DNA of 64,000 nucleotides, taken from contig NZ_REFU01000001.1 of the NCBI RefSeq assembly GCF_003688915.1, positions 2,976,001 to 3,040,000 of the forward strand, read 5' to 3'. Shown here piece after piece: positions 18,155-25,822 of the stretch. The notes under the pieces were generated by a model. That model was not told the origin of the DNA. It worked only from the letters and a program-made list of their open reading frames with translations, and did no database searches. This DNA is from Rhodococcus sp. SBT000017. Its GTDB lineage: Bacteria; Actinomycetota; Actinomycetes; Mycobacteriales; Mycobacteriaceae. Numbering within the stretch: the first letter of the stretch is position 1; each line of letters opens with the position of its first letter. Both the position numbers and the translations under genes were made by a program.

Positions 18155-18562
18155 CTACTGCCGACTCCGATCGCGGGCACGCGCACGGAACTCGCCGATT
18201 GCGAGGACGGTCAACACAAACCCCAACAGGGTGAGGGGAACTTGGGCGAGCGGAGCGTCGATATCGAGTACGACGATCTGCCACACCACCCACGCGATGG
18301 TCACCAACCCCACCAATGCGACGCACACGGCAGCTTCGGAGGCGTCGACGAGCACGGCAGCCACGCAGATCAACGGTCCGAGACCGAGGAAGATCAGCAC
18401 GAACAACCCGGATATGCGGTAGTCCCAGGTATGCCATTCAGGGAGCATTCCGACGTTCAGGCCCAGTGACCGCCCGCTGGGGTCGGAGACCAACGACAGT
18501 CCGTTGTACGTCCCGGCTGCGCCCAACAGGATCAGCAATGCCACCGTAGAGAGCTTCTTCAC
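18155..18562 (-). CDS. Small four-helix membrane protein, unknown
   Basis: A 135-aa protein with four hydrophobic segments (about residues 5-25, 48-68, 75-100 and 105-125), a short loop WHTWDYRISG between the first two, and a basic C-terminus (RARARDRSR). No family is recognised. It starts at a GTG and reads away from the BASS transporter gene across a 199-bp gap that contains an 8-bp inverted repeat. Convergent with the polysaccharide operon, from which it is separated by 101 bp with no obvious T-rich terminator. Confidence 0.6.
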   Translation of the reverse strand: MKKLSTVALLILLGAAGTYNGLSLVSDPSGRSLGLNVGMLPEWHTWDYRISGLFVLIFLGLGPLICVAAVLVDASEAAVCVALVGLVTIAWVVWQIVVLDIDAPLAQVPLTLLGFVLTVLAIGEFRARARDRSRQ

Positions 18563-18630
18563 GGTGGCGTCATGCGTTCGTCGTCCTTCGGTTGTGGCCG
18601 GCAGCGGTTCACGTCAAGGTCGATACTGCC

Positions 18631-18656
18631 AGAACGAGTCCGATTGGTCTCGTTCT
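18631..18656. promoter_or_regulatory. Inverted repeat AGAACGAG-N10-CTCGTTCT
   Basis: Perfect 8-bp arms with a 10-nt spacer in the divergent gap between the small membrane protein and the BASS transporter. The size suits a dimeric regulator covering both promoters. No regulator gene lies next to it, so the binding protein is unknown. Confidence 0.4.
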
Positions 18657-18761
18657 ATTCGAGTGTCTGCATTGTGAGCACCTGCCCGTCGAGGCTGCCG
18701 CTAGGCTCGGTGGGTTGCGCGCCCGCCCTGGGCCGTGCCCCGACCGCACAGGAGACTCCGC

Positions 18762-19739
18762 ATGCCCAAGCTGAAATCCATCAGCGAGTTCACCGGCAAG
18801 TGGTTCGCCCTGATCGTCGTGGCCGCAGGAGCACTGGCCCTGATCACTCCCGACACGTTCAGCGGCGGCACTCCGGCCGTTCCGTGGCTGCTGTCGATCA
18901 TCATGCTCGGCATGGGAATGACGTTGCGGCTGTCCGACTTCGCCGTCGTCGCACGACGACCGTGGGCACTGTTGCTCGGTGTTGCCGCGCAGTTTCTCGC
19001 GATGCCGCTACTCGGTCTTGGCATCGCCAACCTGCTCGGCCTCTCTGCCGCACTGACCGCAGGGATGGTGTTGGTCGGTTCGGCTCCGGGCGGCACTGCG
19101 TCCAACGTGATGGTCTACCTCGCCAAGGGCGACACCGCGCTGTCGGTGGCCATGACATCGGTGTCCACCTTGCTCGCACCTATTCTCACGCCGCTGCTCG
19201 TGCTGTGGCTCGCCGGCGAGTTCCTGCCAGTCGATGCGGGCGGGTTGTTCGTCTCGATCCTGCAGATAGTGCTGGTTCCCGTCGTACTGGGAGTTGTTCT
19301 GCGCCTGCTGTTTCCCGCGGTGATCGACCGCATGCTCGACGCTCTGCCGCTGGTCTCGGTGGCGGGAATCACCGCGGTGGTGCTGTTCGTGGTTGCAGCC
19401 AGTGCACCGACATTGCTGTCCATCGGAGCCCTCATCGTCCTGGCCGTCGTGCTGCACAACTCGCTGGGACTCGCCGTGGGGTACGGCATCGGCAAGGCGT
19501 GCGGACTCGACGTCGCCAGCCGACGCGCGGTCAGCATCGAAGTCGGCATGCAGAATTCCGGATTGGCCGCGGCTCTGGCATCGGTGCATTTCAGCCCCGC
19601 GGCAGCCCTGCCCGCGGCCATCTTCTCGGTGTGGCACAACGTCTCGGGCTCACTACTCGCCAGCTACTGGTCTCGACGTTCGATCGAACCGCAGCCGGCC
19701 GAGCGACCAGCGGAGTCGACACGCACGACCACCGACTGA
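18762..19739 (+). CDS. Bile acid:sodium symporter (BASS) family transporter
   Basis: A 325-aa integral membrane protein with nine to ten helices, belonging to the BASS/SBF family of sodium-coupled organic anion carriers. Diagnostic stretches are GSAPGGTASNVMVYLAKGD (about residues 105-123), holding the first substrate/sodium crossover motif, and EVGMQNSGLAAALA (about 257-270), holding the second. ATG 18762 is preferred to an earlier in-frame codon since AGGAG lies 7 nt before it. The natural substrate in actinobacteria is not established; pantoate, 2-oxoacids and steroid-like acids are all known for relatives. A strong terminator follows the gene. Confidence 0.88.
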   Translation: MPKLKSISEFTGKWFALIVVAAGALALITPDTFSGGTPAVPWLLSIIMLGMGMTLRLSDFAVVARRPWALLLGVAAQFLAMPLLGLGIANLLGLSAALTAGMVLVGSAPGGTASNVMVYLAKGDTALSVAMTSVSTLLAPILTPLLVLWLAGEFLPVDAGGLFVSILQIVLVPVVLGVVLRLLFPAVIDRMLDALPLVSVAGITAVVLFVVAASAPTLLSIGALIVLAVVLHNSLGLAVGYGIGKACGLDVASRRAVSIEVGMQNSGLAAALASVHFSPAAALPAAIFSVWHNVSGSLLASYWSRRSIEPQPAERPAESTRTTTD

Positions 19740-19756
19740 GGCTGGATTCCACTCCG

Positions 19757-19806
19757 AATCCGGTGCAGCTAGCCGCGCTCAGCGCGGTCAGCTGCACCGG
19801 ATTTTT
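19757..19806 (+). terminator. Rho-independent terminator after BASS gene
   Basis: A 14-bp perfect stem (19757-19770 with 19790-19803) encloses a second 6-bp stem CCGCGC-TCA-GCGCGG and is followed by a T-run at 19802-19806. It begins 18 nt after the transporter stop and insulates the downstream NmrA operon. Confidence 0.85.
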
Positions 19807-19904
19807 CGGTTCTGGGGTCGTAGCGCCCTTGCGTTATCTGCATTCACTATGCAATATTCGCAACAACGCTCCGCATCCGCCGAGCTCACCGTCGAGGAGG
19901 CCTC

Positions 19905-20897
19905 ATGATCACAGTGACCAGTGCCGCGGGTGGTGTCGGCCGCTTGCTCGTCCGACAGCTCGCCATGCAGGACGTGCCGGTTCGGGCGGTGGTCAAGAAC
20001 GGCGCGCAAGCTGCGACCACCCGCAAGGACGGGGCCGTCGAGGTTGTCGTAGGTGATCTCAGATCGGAGGACACGCTTCGTAGGGCTTTGGCCGGGGCCG
20101 ACGTTCTCTACCACGCGGCACCGACCCAGATCATCGACGAGAAACCCATCATCGATCACCTGATCGAACTGGGACCGGCAAACAGGTTGCAGCACATAGT
20201 TTTCCATTCCGTGATCCATCCGAATCTGCACCAATTGACACACCATCACCAGAAGGACATCGCCGAAGGAATACTGCGGAACAGTGGAATCCCCACTACG
20301 GTGCTCAGACCGTCGCACTACATGCAGAACTACCTGGAAGTGTGGGAATTCCTGCAGGCCGGAGTCATGCCGTACCCGGTGTCACCGGACAGCGTGATGG
20401 GCGTTGTCGATGTCGCCGACGTCGCCGAAGCAGCCGCGAACATCCTCATCGACCCAACACCGCACACCGGGCGCGTCTACGACCTGTCCACGGTGGAACT
20501 GACACGACACGAGATGGCTCAGATCTGGTCCGATGTGCTGGGCCACCGGGTCACCGCCATTCGGATCCCCCCATCGTCGTTGACGAACCAACTGAACGTG
20601 CTGCCCGCACTCGCCTCGGTCGTCGGGCATGCAGTGCAATCGACGAAACTGAACTCCATCGGCCACCTCGTGCGCGGTGCCAAGGACGCGTCGAATCCTC
20701 GTGACATGAAGAATTGGCCCGCCGATGCACGCGAGGCGTACCGCACGATGATGACCCACTACGACGGCCACGGCCTCCCGGCCGGAGACCTGACGGTTCT
20801 TCCGACTCTGCTCGGTCACGCTCCGACGTCGTACGAGGAGTTCGCACGACGCTCGGCCGCTGAGCTCGGGCGCACGCCCGTCGGTTCGGACCGATGA
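19905..20897 (+). CDS. NmrA-like NAD(P)-binding protein
   Basis: A 330-aa atypical short-chain dehydrogenase of the NmrA/HSCARG type. The N-terminus forms the nucleotide-binding turn TSAAGGVGRLLVRQL; later segments TVLRPSHYMQNY and VDVADVAEAAA are typical of the family, which often lacks a full catalytic Tyr/Lys pair and acts as redox sensor or quinone/flavonoid reductase. A strong GAGGAGG precedes the ATG. The stop overlaps the following SDR gene by 4 nt. No substrate can be assigned. Confidence 0.85.
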   Translation: MITVTSAAGGVGRLLVRQLAMQDVPVRAVVKNGAQAATTRKDGAVEVVVGDLRSEDTLRRALAGADVLYHAAPTQIIDEKPIIDHLIELGPANRLQHIVFHSVIHPNLHQLTHHHQKDIAEGILRNSGIPTTVLRPSHYMQNYLEVWEFLQAGVMPYPVSPDSVMGVVDVADVAEAAANILIDPTPHTGRVYDLSTVELTRHEMAQIWSDVLGHRVTAIRIPPSSLTNQLNVLPALASVVGHAVQSTKLNSIGHLVRGAKDASNPRDMKNWPADAREAYRTMMTHYDGHGLPAGDLTVLPTLLGHAPTSYEEFARRSAAELGRTPVGSDR

Positions 20898-21679
20898 ACC
20901 GCCGAGATTCCCACTACCGGCCGGGCCGCTCCTTGGTGACCGGTGCAAGTTCGGGAATCGGTGCCGAGTTCGCCCGAGCACTGGCCGCCCGAGGCTCCGA
21001 TCTCGTACTCGTCGCACGACGCGAAGACCGCCTGACCGCCTTGGCGAAGGAGCTCGAGCAAACCCACGGAATCCATTGCCGCACAGTGGCCTGGGACCTG
21101 TCCGAGGAAGCGAGCGGACGCCGACTGCGCGAGGTCGTGCCCGAGCAGATCGATCTCGTCGTCAACAATGCAGGGTTCGCGGTACAGGGACCGTTCGCAG
21201 ACGGCGATGCCGAAAACTTCGAGCGCCTCATTGCCGTCGACATCCGTGCCGTCGTGGACATCTGCTCGGCGTTTCTCCCGGACATGATCGACCGCGGGGA
21301 CGGAACAATCGTCAACGTCGCCAGCACGACTGCGTTCCAGCCCGTCCCGTCACTCGCGGTGTACGCCGCCGCCAAGGCATTCGTGCTCAGTTTCAGCCAG
21401 TCCCTGTGGTACGAAGCAGGACAACACGGAGTCAGAGTGTTCGCGCTCAATCCGGGCCCGACCCGCACCGAATTCTTCGACGTCATCGGAGACACCGCTG
21501 CAGCAGCCGGCAGCTACCAAACCCCGACCGAGGTCGTTGCTACTGCGATGCGCACACTCGACGCCAGACGGTCTCGCCCGCAGGTGATTTCGGGTCGACG
21601 AAACACTGTTCAGGCCATCGCGGCGGGTCTCGTCCCCGCGCGAGTTCTACTGCCCACCCTCGCGCGGATGCTCCGCTAG
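20894..21679 (+). CDS. SDR family NAD(P)-dependent oxidoreductase
   Basis: Classical short-chain dehydrogenase, 261 aa: cofactor motif TGASSGIG (residues 16-23), NNAG (about 92), catalytic Ser in VASTT (about 139) and YAAAK (about 152-156). An Arg-rich turn after the second strand (VARREDR) suggests NADPH preference. It overlaps the NmrA-like gene by 4 nt, and a TetR regulator follows 46 nt downstream, so the three may form one regulated unit. Substrate unknown. Confidence 0.9.
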   Translation: MNRRDSHYRPGRSLVTGASSGIGAEFARALAARGSDLVLVARREDRLTALAKELEQTHGIHCRTVAWDLSEEASGRRLREVVPEQIDLVVNNAGFAVQGPFADGDAENFERLIAVDIRAVVDICSAFLPDMIDRGDGTIVNVASTTAFQPVPSLAVYAAAKAFVLSFSQSLWYEAGQHGVRVFALNPGPTRTEFFDVIGDTAAAAGSYQTPTEVVATAMRTLDARRSRPQVISGRRNTVQAIAAGLVPARVLLPTLARMLR

Positions 21680-21725
21680 GTCCGAGCCGAACTCGGCACC
21701 TGACGAGGAATGTAGTGTCACGACC

Positions 21726-22442
21726 ATGGCCAGGGTCTCCAGATTCACACTCGCCGATCGGCAGGATGCGGTCGCCCGTGCGTTCGGCGGTTCCGAGAGC
21801 CCGGCGGACGTGGCGACCTCGCTGGGTATCCACACCACGACGCTCTATCGCTGGGCCGGGTCTTCGGCTACCGACGAACCCGGGCCCGCAGCGGCCCGAC
21901 TGATCGAGGCCACCCAGGAACTGCTGCAGGACGCCGACTACGCGGACATCACGATCGAAAGTGTCGCTCTCCGATGCGGTCTCGCACCGAGAACCGCGTT
22001 CCACCACTTTCCCACCAAACGTGAACTCTTCCAGGCCGCCGTCGACGACGCCGCCACCGTGCTGATCGGCCGCATTCACGAGAAGTCGGCGGCCGCCACT
22101 TGGCCGGGCACCCCACTCGAACAGCTGCAGACATTTCTTCGCATCGCGGCAGCGAGCATCTACGACACCCCACGCACTCACGTCCTGTTCCGCAATCTGG
22201 GAGTACCGAGATCCGAGGGCTCGGCAGAACGCTGGCACGACAGTTTCGTCGACGCGATCGCCCAACTGCTCCGTTCCGCCGTGGAAGCAGGGCAAATCCA
22301 CAGCGACACAGATGTATTCGCTGCAGCCCACCTACTCACCGGTGCCATGCGGGGGATACACAGTGCGGTATTCGAAGGCGTGGATGCCGACACCGCTCTG
22401 GGCCTGGTCGAGAGAGTTCACCTCTTGATCCCACCTCGATGA
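21726..22442 (+). CDS. TetR/AcrR regulator with extra N-terminal helix-turn-helix
   Basis: A 238-aa regulator. Residues about 55-105 form the standard TetR DNA-binding domain (ITIESVALRCGLAPRTAFHHFPTKRELF). Unusually, residues about 9-44 (ending ADVATSLGIHTTTLYRW) read as a second helix-turn-helix of the transposase/InsE-like kind, so the protein may contact DNA twice per subunit. The C-terminal helices are normal ligand-binding size. It is co-oriented with the NmrA/SDR pair upstream and the acetyltransferase 16 nt downstream. A small palindrome GCCGA-AC-TCGGC (21684-21695) upstream could be its own operator. Confidence 0.85.
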   Translation: MARVSRFTLADRQDAVARAFGGSESPADVATSLGIHTTTLYRWAGSSATDEPGPAAARLIEATQELLQDADYADITIESVALRCGLAPRTAFHHFPTKRELFQAAVDDAATVLIGRIHEKSAAATWPGTPLEQLQTFLRIAAASIYDTPRTHVLFRNLGVPRSEGSAERWHDSFVDAIAQLLRSAVEAGQIHSDTDVFAAAHLLTGAMRGIHSAVFEGVDADTALGLVERVHLLIPPR

Positions 22443-22458
22443 TCGAAGAAGGACCTCC

Positions 22459-22893
22459 ATGTCGAATCTCCACCATGCTCCACTTGCAGGCGTCAACCCG
22501 AGCACCCTGTACCGCATCATGGCGCTTCGGGTCGAGGTGTTCGTACACGAACAGAAGATCGTCGACGAGGCGGAACTCGATGGTGCAGATATGCTTCCGA
22601 CAACGGAGTTGTTCTGGATCCAGGACGAGAGCGGGGAGGTGTTGGCCACGCTGCGCGTGCTCGTCGACGACGCGGTCCACATAGGGCGCGTCGCGACCGC
22701 CGTTCAGGGTCGTGGCCGCGGCTATGCAGGAGAACTCGTCGAGGCCGCACTGACGGCATACCCCGGGGTGGTCGAGATCTCCGCGCAAGCGCACCTCGAA
22801 AACTGGTACGGGCGCTTCGGATTCGTTCGAGTGGGAGAGCAGTACCTGGAAGCGGGAATCCCCCACGTGAAGATGCTCACCCGCGCCGATTGA
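22459..22893 (+). CDS. ElaA-like GNAT N-acetyltransferase
   Basis: A 144-aa GNAT-fold protein of the ElaA group. The family opening LYRIMALRVEVFVHEQ is clear, and the acetyl-CoA pyrophosphate-binding loop (Q/R-x-x-G-x-G/A) is seen as VQGRGRGYAGELV (about residues 81-93), followed by the NWYGRFGFVRVGEQYLE stretch near the C-terminus. The acceptor of ElaA proteins is not known. A good ribosome site (AAGGA) lies before the ATG and the gene follows the TetR gene closely. Confidence 0.87.
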   Translation: MSNLHHAPLAGVNPSTLYRIMALRVEVFVHEQKIVDEAELDGADMLPTTELFWIQDESGEVLATLRVLVDDAVHIGRVATAVQGRGRGYAGELVEAALTAYPGVVEISAQAHLENWYGRFGFVRVGEQYLEAGIPHVKMLTRAD

Positions 22894-22936
22894 GTCTACG
22901 TCGTACTGGCGGACCGGCGCTCTCGGTACAGTCATC

Positions 22937-23278
22937 GTGACCCCCGAGGAGATGGCCGCGCAATGTTTGCTCCACTGTCGGGCTCGATGGGAGGGATTCC
23001 CGCCACGACGGTGTCGAGTGGAGCGTCAGTTGCAGGACACAATCCACCCTCGTCGTGGGAGAATCATCGCGCCGCTGATCAGCTACAACAACACCGGAAA
23101 CCGCATCGCCGACGCCCAACGCGCGGCCGGCCTCCAGCCGACCTGCAGCTCGGTCGTGGGGCTTCTGCTCACCTTCGTCTTCGGACTGCAGAGTTTGTAC
23201 TACCAAATGGAGCTGAACAAGATCACGGCGCGATACAACGACGTCGAGCAGGGAACGGTAGTCCCTCTCGCTGCCTGA
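22937..23278 (+). CDS. Short hypothetical protein with C-terminal hydrophobic helix
   Basis: A 113-aa frame beginning at GTG 22937. The first 45 residues are Arg-rich and look weak as protein. From about residue 48 (ISYNNTGNRIADAQ) the sequence becomes convincing, with a hydrophobic helix VVGLLLTFVFGLQSLYYQMELNKI. It may be the truncated tail of a longer DUF4234-like membrane protein, or a small protein starting within the frame. It converges on the Fic gene with only 7 nt between stops. Confidence 0.4.
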   Translation: MTPEEMAAQCLLHCRARWEGFPPRRCRVERQLQDTIHPRRGRIIAPLISYNNTGNRIADAQRAAGLQPTCSSVVGLLLTFVFGLQSLYYQMELNKITARYNDVEQGTVVPLAA

Positions 23279-23285
23279 CGGTGTG

Positions 23286-24704
23286 TCATGCTTCGGTCAA
23301 GCGCTCATGCAGATCCGGGGCCGGTAAGAATACAAAAGCTTTCCCCCGCTTGACTTTGGTCAGGAACCCGCGTCGCTCGAGGTCGTAGAGATCGCTACGT
23401 GCAGTTTGCATGGCAACGCCGTGTGTTCGCTGATGACTGTTCACGGTGTAGTCGTTCGCCGCGTTCTTCACCGCACCTTCCAGCAGATTTATTTGCCGGT
23501 GATTCAGTTCGCCGTGCGCTCCCGAGAGCCAATCCCGCGCTGACGCCAGTTCCGATGCCTTACGTTCCAAATGTTCGTTCAAATCGTTCAACGCACGTTG
23601 GATGATTCCCAGGTGATAGATGATGAAGTGCGTCAGATCGCCACCGTCATCTTCTGACAACAAGAATGACCGGGCATATTGCGCGTGTGCCGTGTTCAAT
23701 ATTCGAGATATTGTCAAATATTCAGTCAGCCAGTAGCCCTGCTTAAGCATGCTCCAGTAGAAGAGCGCACGTGCTGTGCGACCATTTCCATCCTCGAAAT
23801 AGTGGTCGTATCCCGCCATGAAGTGCACTGTGAGTGCCCGAACTACAGGCGGAACATACGGATCCGATTCGGGACCGGCGTTGGCAAATTCACACAGGGT
23901 CTGCAACCGACCAGGCAGTTCGTCCACCGGAGGCGGCGCATGAAGGACTTGATCCTGCTCGCCGTAGACCCTCACCCGATCGGCTGGATCGGGATCACTT
24001 TGGATGGTGCCGGCTGCATCCGGGTTGTCCAGCGTCCCGTCCGTCACGATCCGATGAAGCTCACATATCGCTTCAGGCGTGAACTCCGCATGCTGGTTTT
24101 CGGAAATGTGCTGCATCGCATGAAAGTTGTTCAAAATCATCTGTTCGCTACGATTTCGCGGCCGGGACTTGTTCTTGATCATCTTCTTGGCATCGCGACG
24201 ACTTGTAACTGCGCCTTCGAGCTGACTCGATGTGATCGCTTCCTCGATGAGCGAACTGACGACGTACTTGTTCTTTGTCGCCGAGTTGGTGATCTCTTCC
24301 GGCGCAGCAATTTGACCACTGGCTCGTTTGGTCACATCGTCGAGCAGCCTGAGCACCTGGTCCGGTAGGGCGTAGGAGAAGAACGTACCGTCGACGCTCT
24401 GAAGTGGGAGCGGTCGCAGCAAGCTCGATCGCGCCACCTTCACCCCGAACCACCACTCCTCGTGGGTCAAGCCCTCAGGGGGCGTCTTGTACCGCAACCT
24501 GTCCCAGGCCATGTACTCACCGGTGGCTACATCGCTCGTGAGCTGCATGATCTCGAACATGCGCGCGGAATTGTCCGACAGTTGAATTTTCCGCGCAATC
24601 GACTCGAAGGATGGCGGCGGCGCGGGTGTCTTGATGATGCCTCCTCGTTCGACTAATTTGCACCTAGCACCGGTGAATTTAGGCCGTGTAACTCGACCAG
24701 ACAT
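23286..24704 (-). CDS. Fic family protein (self-inhibited AMPylator type)
   Basis: A 472-aa Fic-domain protein expected to transfer AMP or another nucleotide part to a protein target. Residues roughly 170-180 carry the inhibitory-helix motif S-S-Q-L-E-G ahead of the Fic core, so it is the self-inhibited class with the helix N-terminal. The active loop is H-Y-F-E-D-G-N-G-R-T-A-R (about 306), with Tyr where Pro is common. The C-terminal 70 residues form a winged-helix-like domain (MQTARSDLYDLERRGFLTKV). No antitoxin partner gene is adjacent. The start is uncertain: ATG 24704 or GTG 24716 lack ribosome sites, while GAGGAGG sits inside the frame at 24640-24646. Repeats upstream may allow autoregulation. 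Confidence 0.85.
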   Translation of the reverse strand: MSGRVTRPKFTGARCKLVERGGIIKTPAPPPSFESIARKIQLSDNSARMFEIMQLTSDVATGEYMAWDRLRYKTPPEGLTHEEWWFGVKVARSSLLRPLPLQSVDGTFFSYALPDQVLRLLDDVTKRASGQIAAPEEITNSATKNKYVVSSLIEEAITSSQLEGAVTSRRDAKKMIKNKSRPRNRSEQMILNNFHAMQHISENQHAEFTPEAICELHRIVTDGTLDNPDAAGTIQSDPDPADRVRVYGEQDQVLHAPPPVDELPGRLQTLCEFANAGPESDPYVPPVVRALTVHFMAGYDHYFEDGNGRTARALFYWSMLKQGYWLTEYLTISRILNTAHAQYARSFLLSEDDGGDLTHFIIYHLGIIQRALNDLNEHLERKASELASARDWLSGAHGELNHRQINLLEGAVKNAANDYTVNSHQRTHGVAMQTARSDLYDLERRGFLTKVKRGKAFVFLPAPDLHERLTEA

Positions 24705-24724
24705 CCCAGTTAACACCTAGCTTA

Positions 24725-24749
24725 CGCCTAACATCGCCTAAATTAGGCG
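24725..24749. promoter_or_regulatory. CGCCTAA repeats upstream of fic
   Basis: CGCCTAA occurs at 24725-24731 and 24735-24741, ten bases apart, and the second copy forms a perfect palindrome CGCCTAA-A-TTAGGCG (24735-24749). A further TTAGGC lies at 24679-24684. The spacing of one helical turn suggests cooperative binding next to the fic start, perhaps by the Fic winged-helix domain itself. Confidence 0.5.
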
Positions 24750-24759
24750 GAAGTAGTAG

Positions 24760-25548
24760 TCAGTCCCGCGTGAACTGATGCATCGCTGCAGGGCGACCCA
24801 ATCGATAGCCCTGCAGCAAGTCGGCCCCGATCGACGTGGCGACTTCGAGATCGTCGTCGGTCTCGATGCCCTCGAACACGCAGCGCGCGCCGGTCTTTCG
24901 CGCGAATTCCAGGATCAGTTCGGCCACCACCATCTTGATCCTGTTCTCCCTCATGCCGTGCACGACGAATGCGTCGAGCTTGATGACATCGGGTTCGAGC
25001 AGCACCAGGTGACGCAGACCCGCGTAGCCCGAGCCCACATCGTCGACGGCGATGTCGACGCCGCCGCGTCTGAGTTCGGCCAGCACCGCCAGCACCCCGA
25101 CCTCGTCGTCGATGGTGGCGTGCTCGGTGATCTCCACGATCAGGTGCCGCTTTTGCCCGAATTCGACGAGATGTCCCACCAACGAGAAGTCGGCCAGTAG
25201 TGTTGCGGCACAGAGGTTCACAGCAAGGAACGATCCGTGCGGGAGCTGAGCGGACTCCTTCAGGGCATTCATGACGGCAGACGTGTCGAGAGCTGCCCCG
25301 AGTCCACAGCACACGGCGTCGGCGAACCACCTCTCGGTGGTGCCGCCGCCTTCCGGAAAACGTGAGAGAGCCTCGTATCCCTCGATCGCGCCGTCGACGG
25401 CGCGAACGATCGGCTGAAAGACGATGGTCGCGCCGTCGACGGCGCGAACGATCGGCTGAAAGACGATGGTCGGACCACCCGAGTCGATGACAGCCCGGAT
25501 GCGACGCGATACGTGTCGCCGGTGGGAGGCGTCCCTAGTCGGTAGCAC
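24760..25548 (-). CDS. EAL-domain c-di-GMP phosphodiesterase with internal duplication
   Basis: A 262-aa stand-alone EAL domain, predicted to hydrolyse c-di-GMP to pGpG. The metal and catalytic positions appear intact: E in YEALSR, N in AVNLC, E in VEITEH, DD in AVDDVGSGYAG, K in VIKLDAF, E in EGIET and Q in LLQGYRLGRP. Near the N-terminus a perfect 42-bp tandem duplication repeats the segment TIVFQPIVRAVDGA, so the first beta strand of the fold is present twice. The GTG at 25548 has a weak ribosome site and lies inside the end of a small upstream frame (25535-25822), suggesting coupling. Confidence 0.85.
   Translation of the reverse strand: MLPTRDASHRRHVSRRIRAVIDSGGPTIVFQPIVRAVDGATIVFQPIVRAVDGAIEGYEALSRFPEGGGTTERWFADAVCCGLGAALDTSAVMNALKESAQLPHGSFLAVNLCAATLLADFSLVGHLVEFGQKRHLIVEITEHATIDDEVGVLAVLAELRRGGVDIAVDDVGSGYAGLRHLVLLEPDVIKLDAFVVHGMRENRIKMVVAELILEFARKTGARCVFEGIETDDDLEVATSIGADLLQGYRLGRPAAMHQFTRD
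25388..25471. repeat. Perfect 42-bp tandem duplication inside EAL gene
   Basis: Two identical 42-bp units, 25388-25429 and 25430-25471, with no mismatch. The unit is a multiple of three, so 14 codons are added without breaking the frame. Perfect identity points to a very recent event. Confidence 0.9.
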
Positions 25549-25822
25549 GGGCCCGCAACGGAATGACCGGACAGAGTGTCACCGACACCGCACTCCCTCT
25601 GATCGACCTGCTCACCGCCGAGGGATCGGACTCTCCCAAATCGAGAAGGAGTGCGTGCACACGCCTCTCGTTTTGAGGCCAGGTGAGGCCGAAGGCGTCG
25701 GCAACGGCGAGATAGTCGTTCACCCGTTGCGCGGCGCTCAGCGCGCCGTCGATACGGTTGCGGCGATAGAACTCTCGCATCTCCCGCCATCGCCAGCGGT
25801 CGATGATCAGTCGAAAGTACAT
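25535..25822 (-). CDS. Small protein upstream of EAL phosphodiesterase, unknown
   Basis: A 95-aa frame from ATG 25822 to TAG 25535, filling the gap between the lipase and the EAL gene. It overlaps the lipase end by 16 nt and the EAL start by 14 nt. The first 65 residues (WRWREMREFYRRNRID, QRVNDYLAVADAFGLTWP, VHALLLDLGES) have a normal, mixed composition that looks like a folded helical domain. The last 30 look weaker. No family recognised; position suggests a partner or regulator of the phosphodiesterase. Confidence 0.45.
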   Translation of the reverse strand: MYFRLIIDRWRWREMREFYRRNRIDGALSAAQRVNDYLAVADAFGLTWPQNERRVHALLLDLGESDPSAVSRSIRGSAVSVTLCPVIPLRARATD

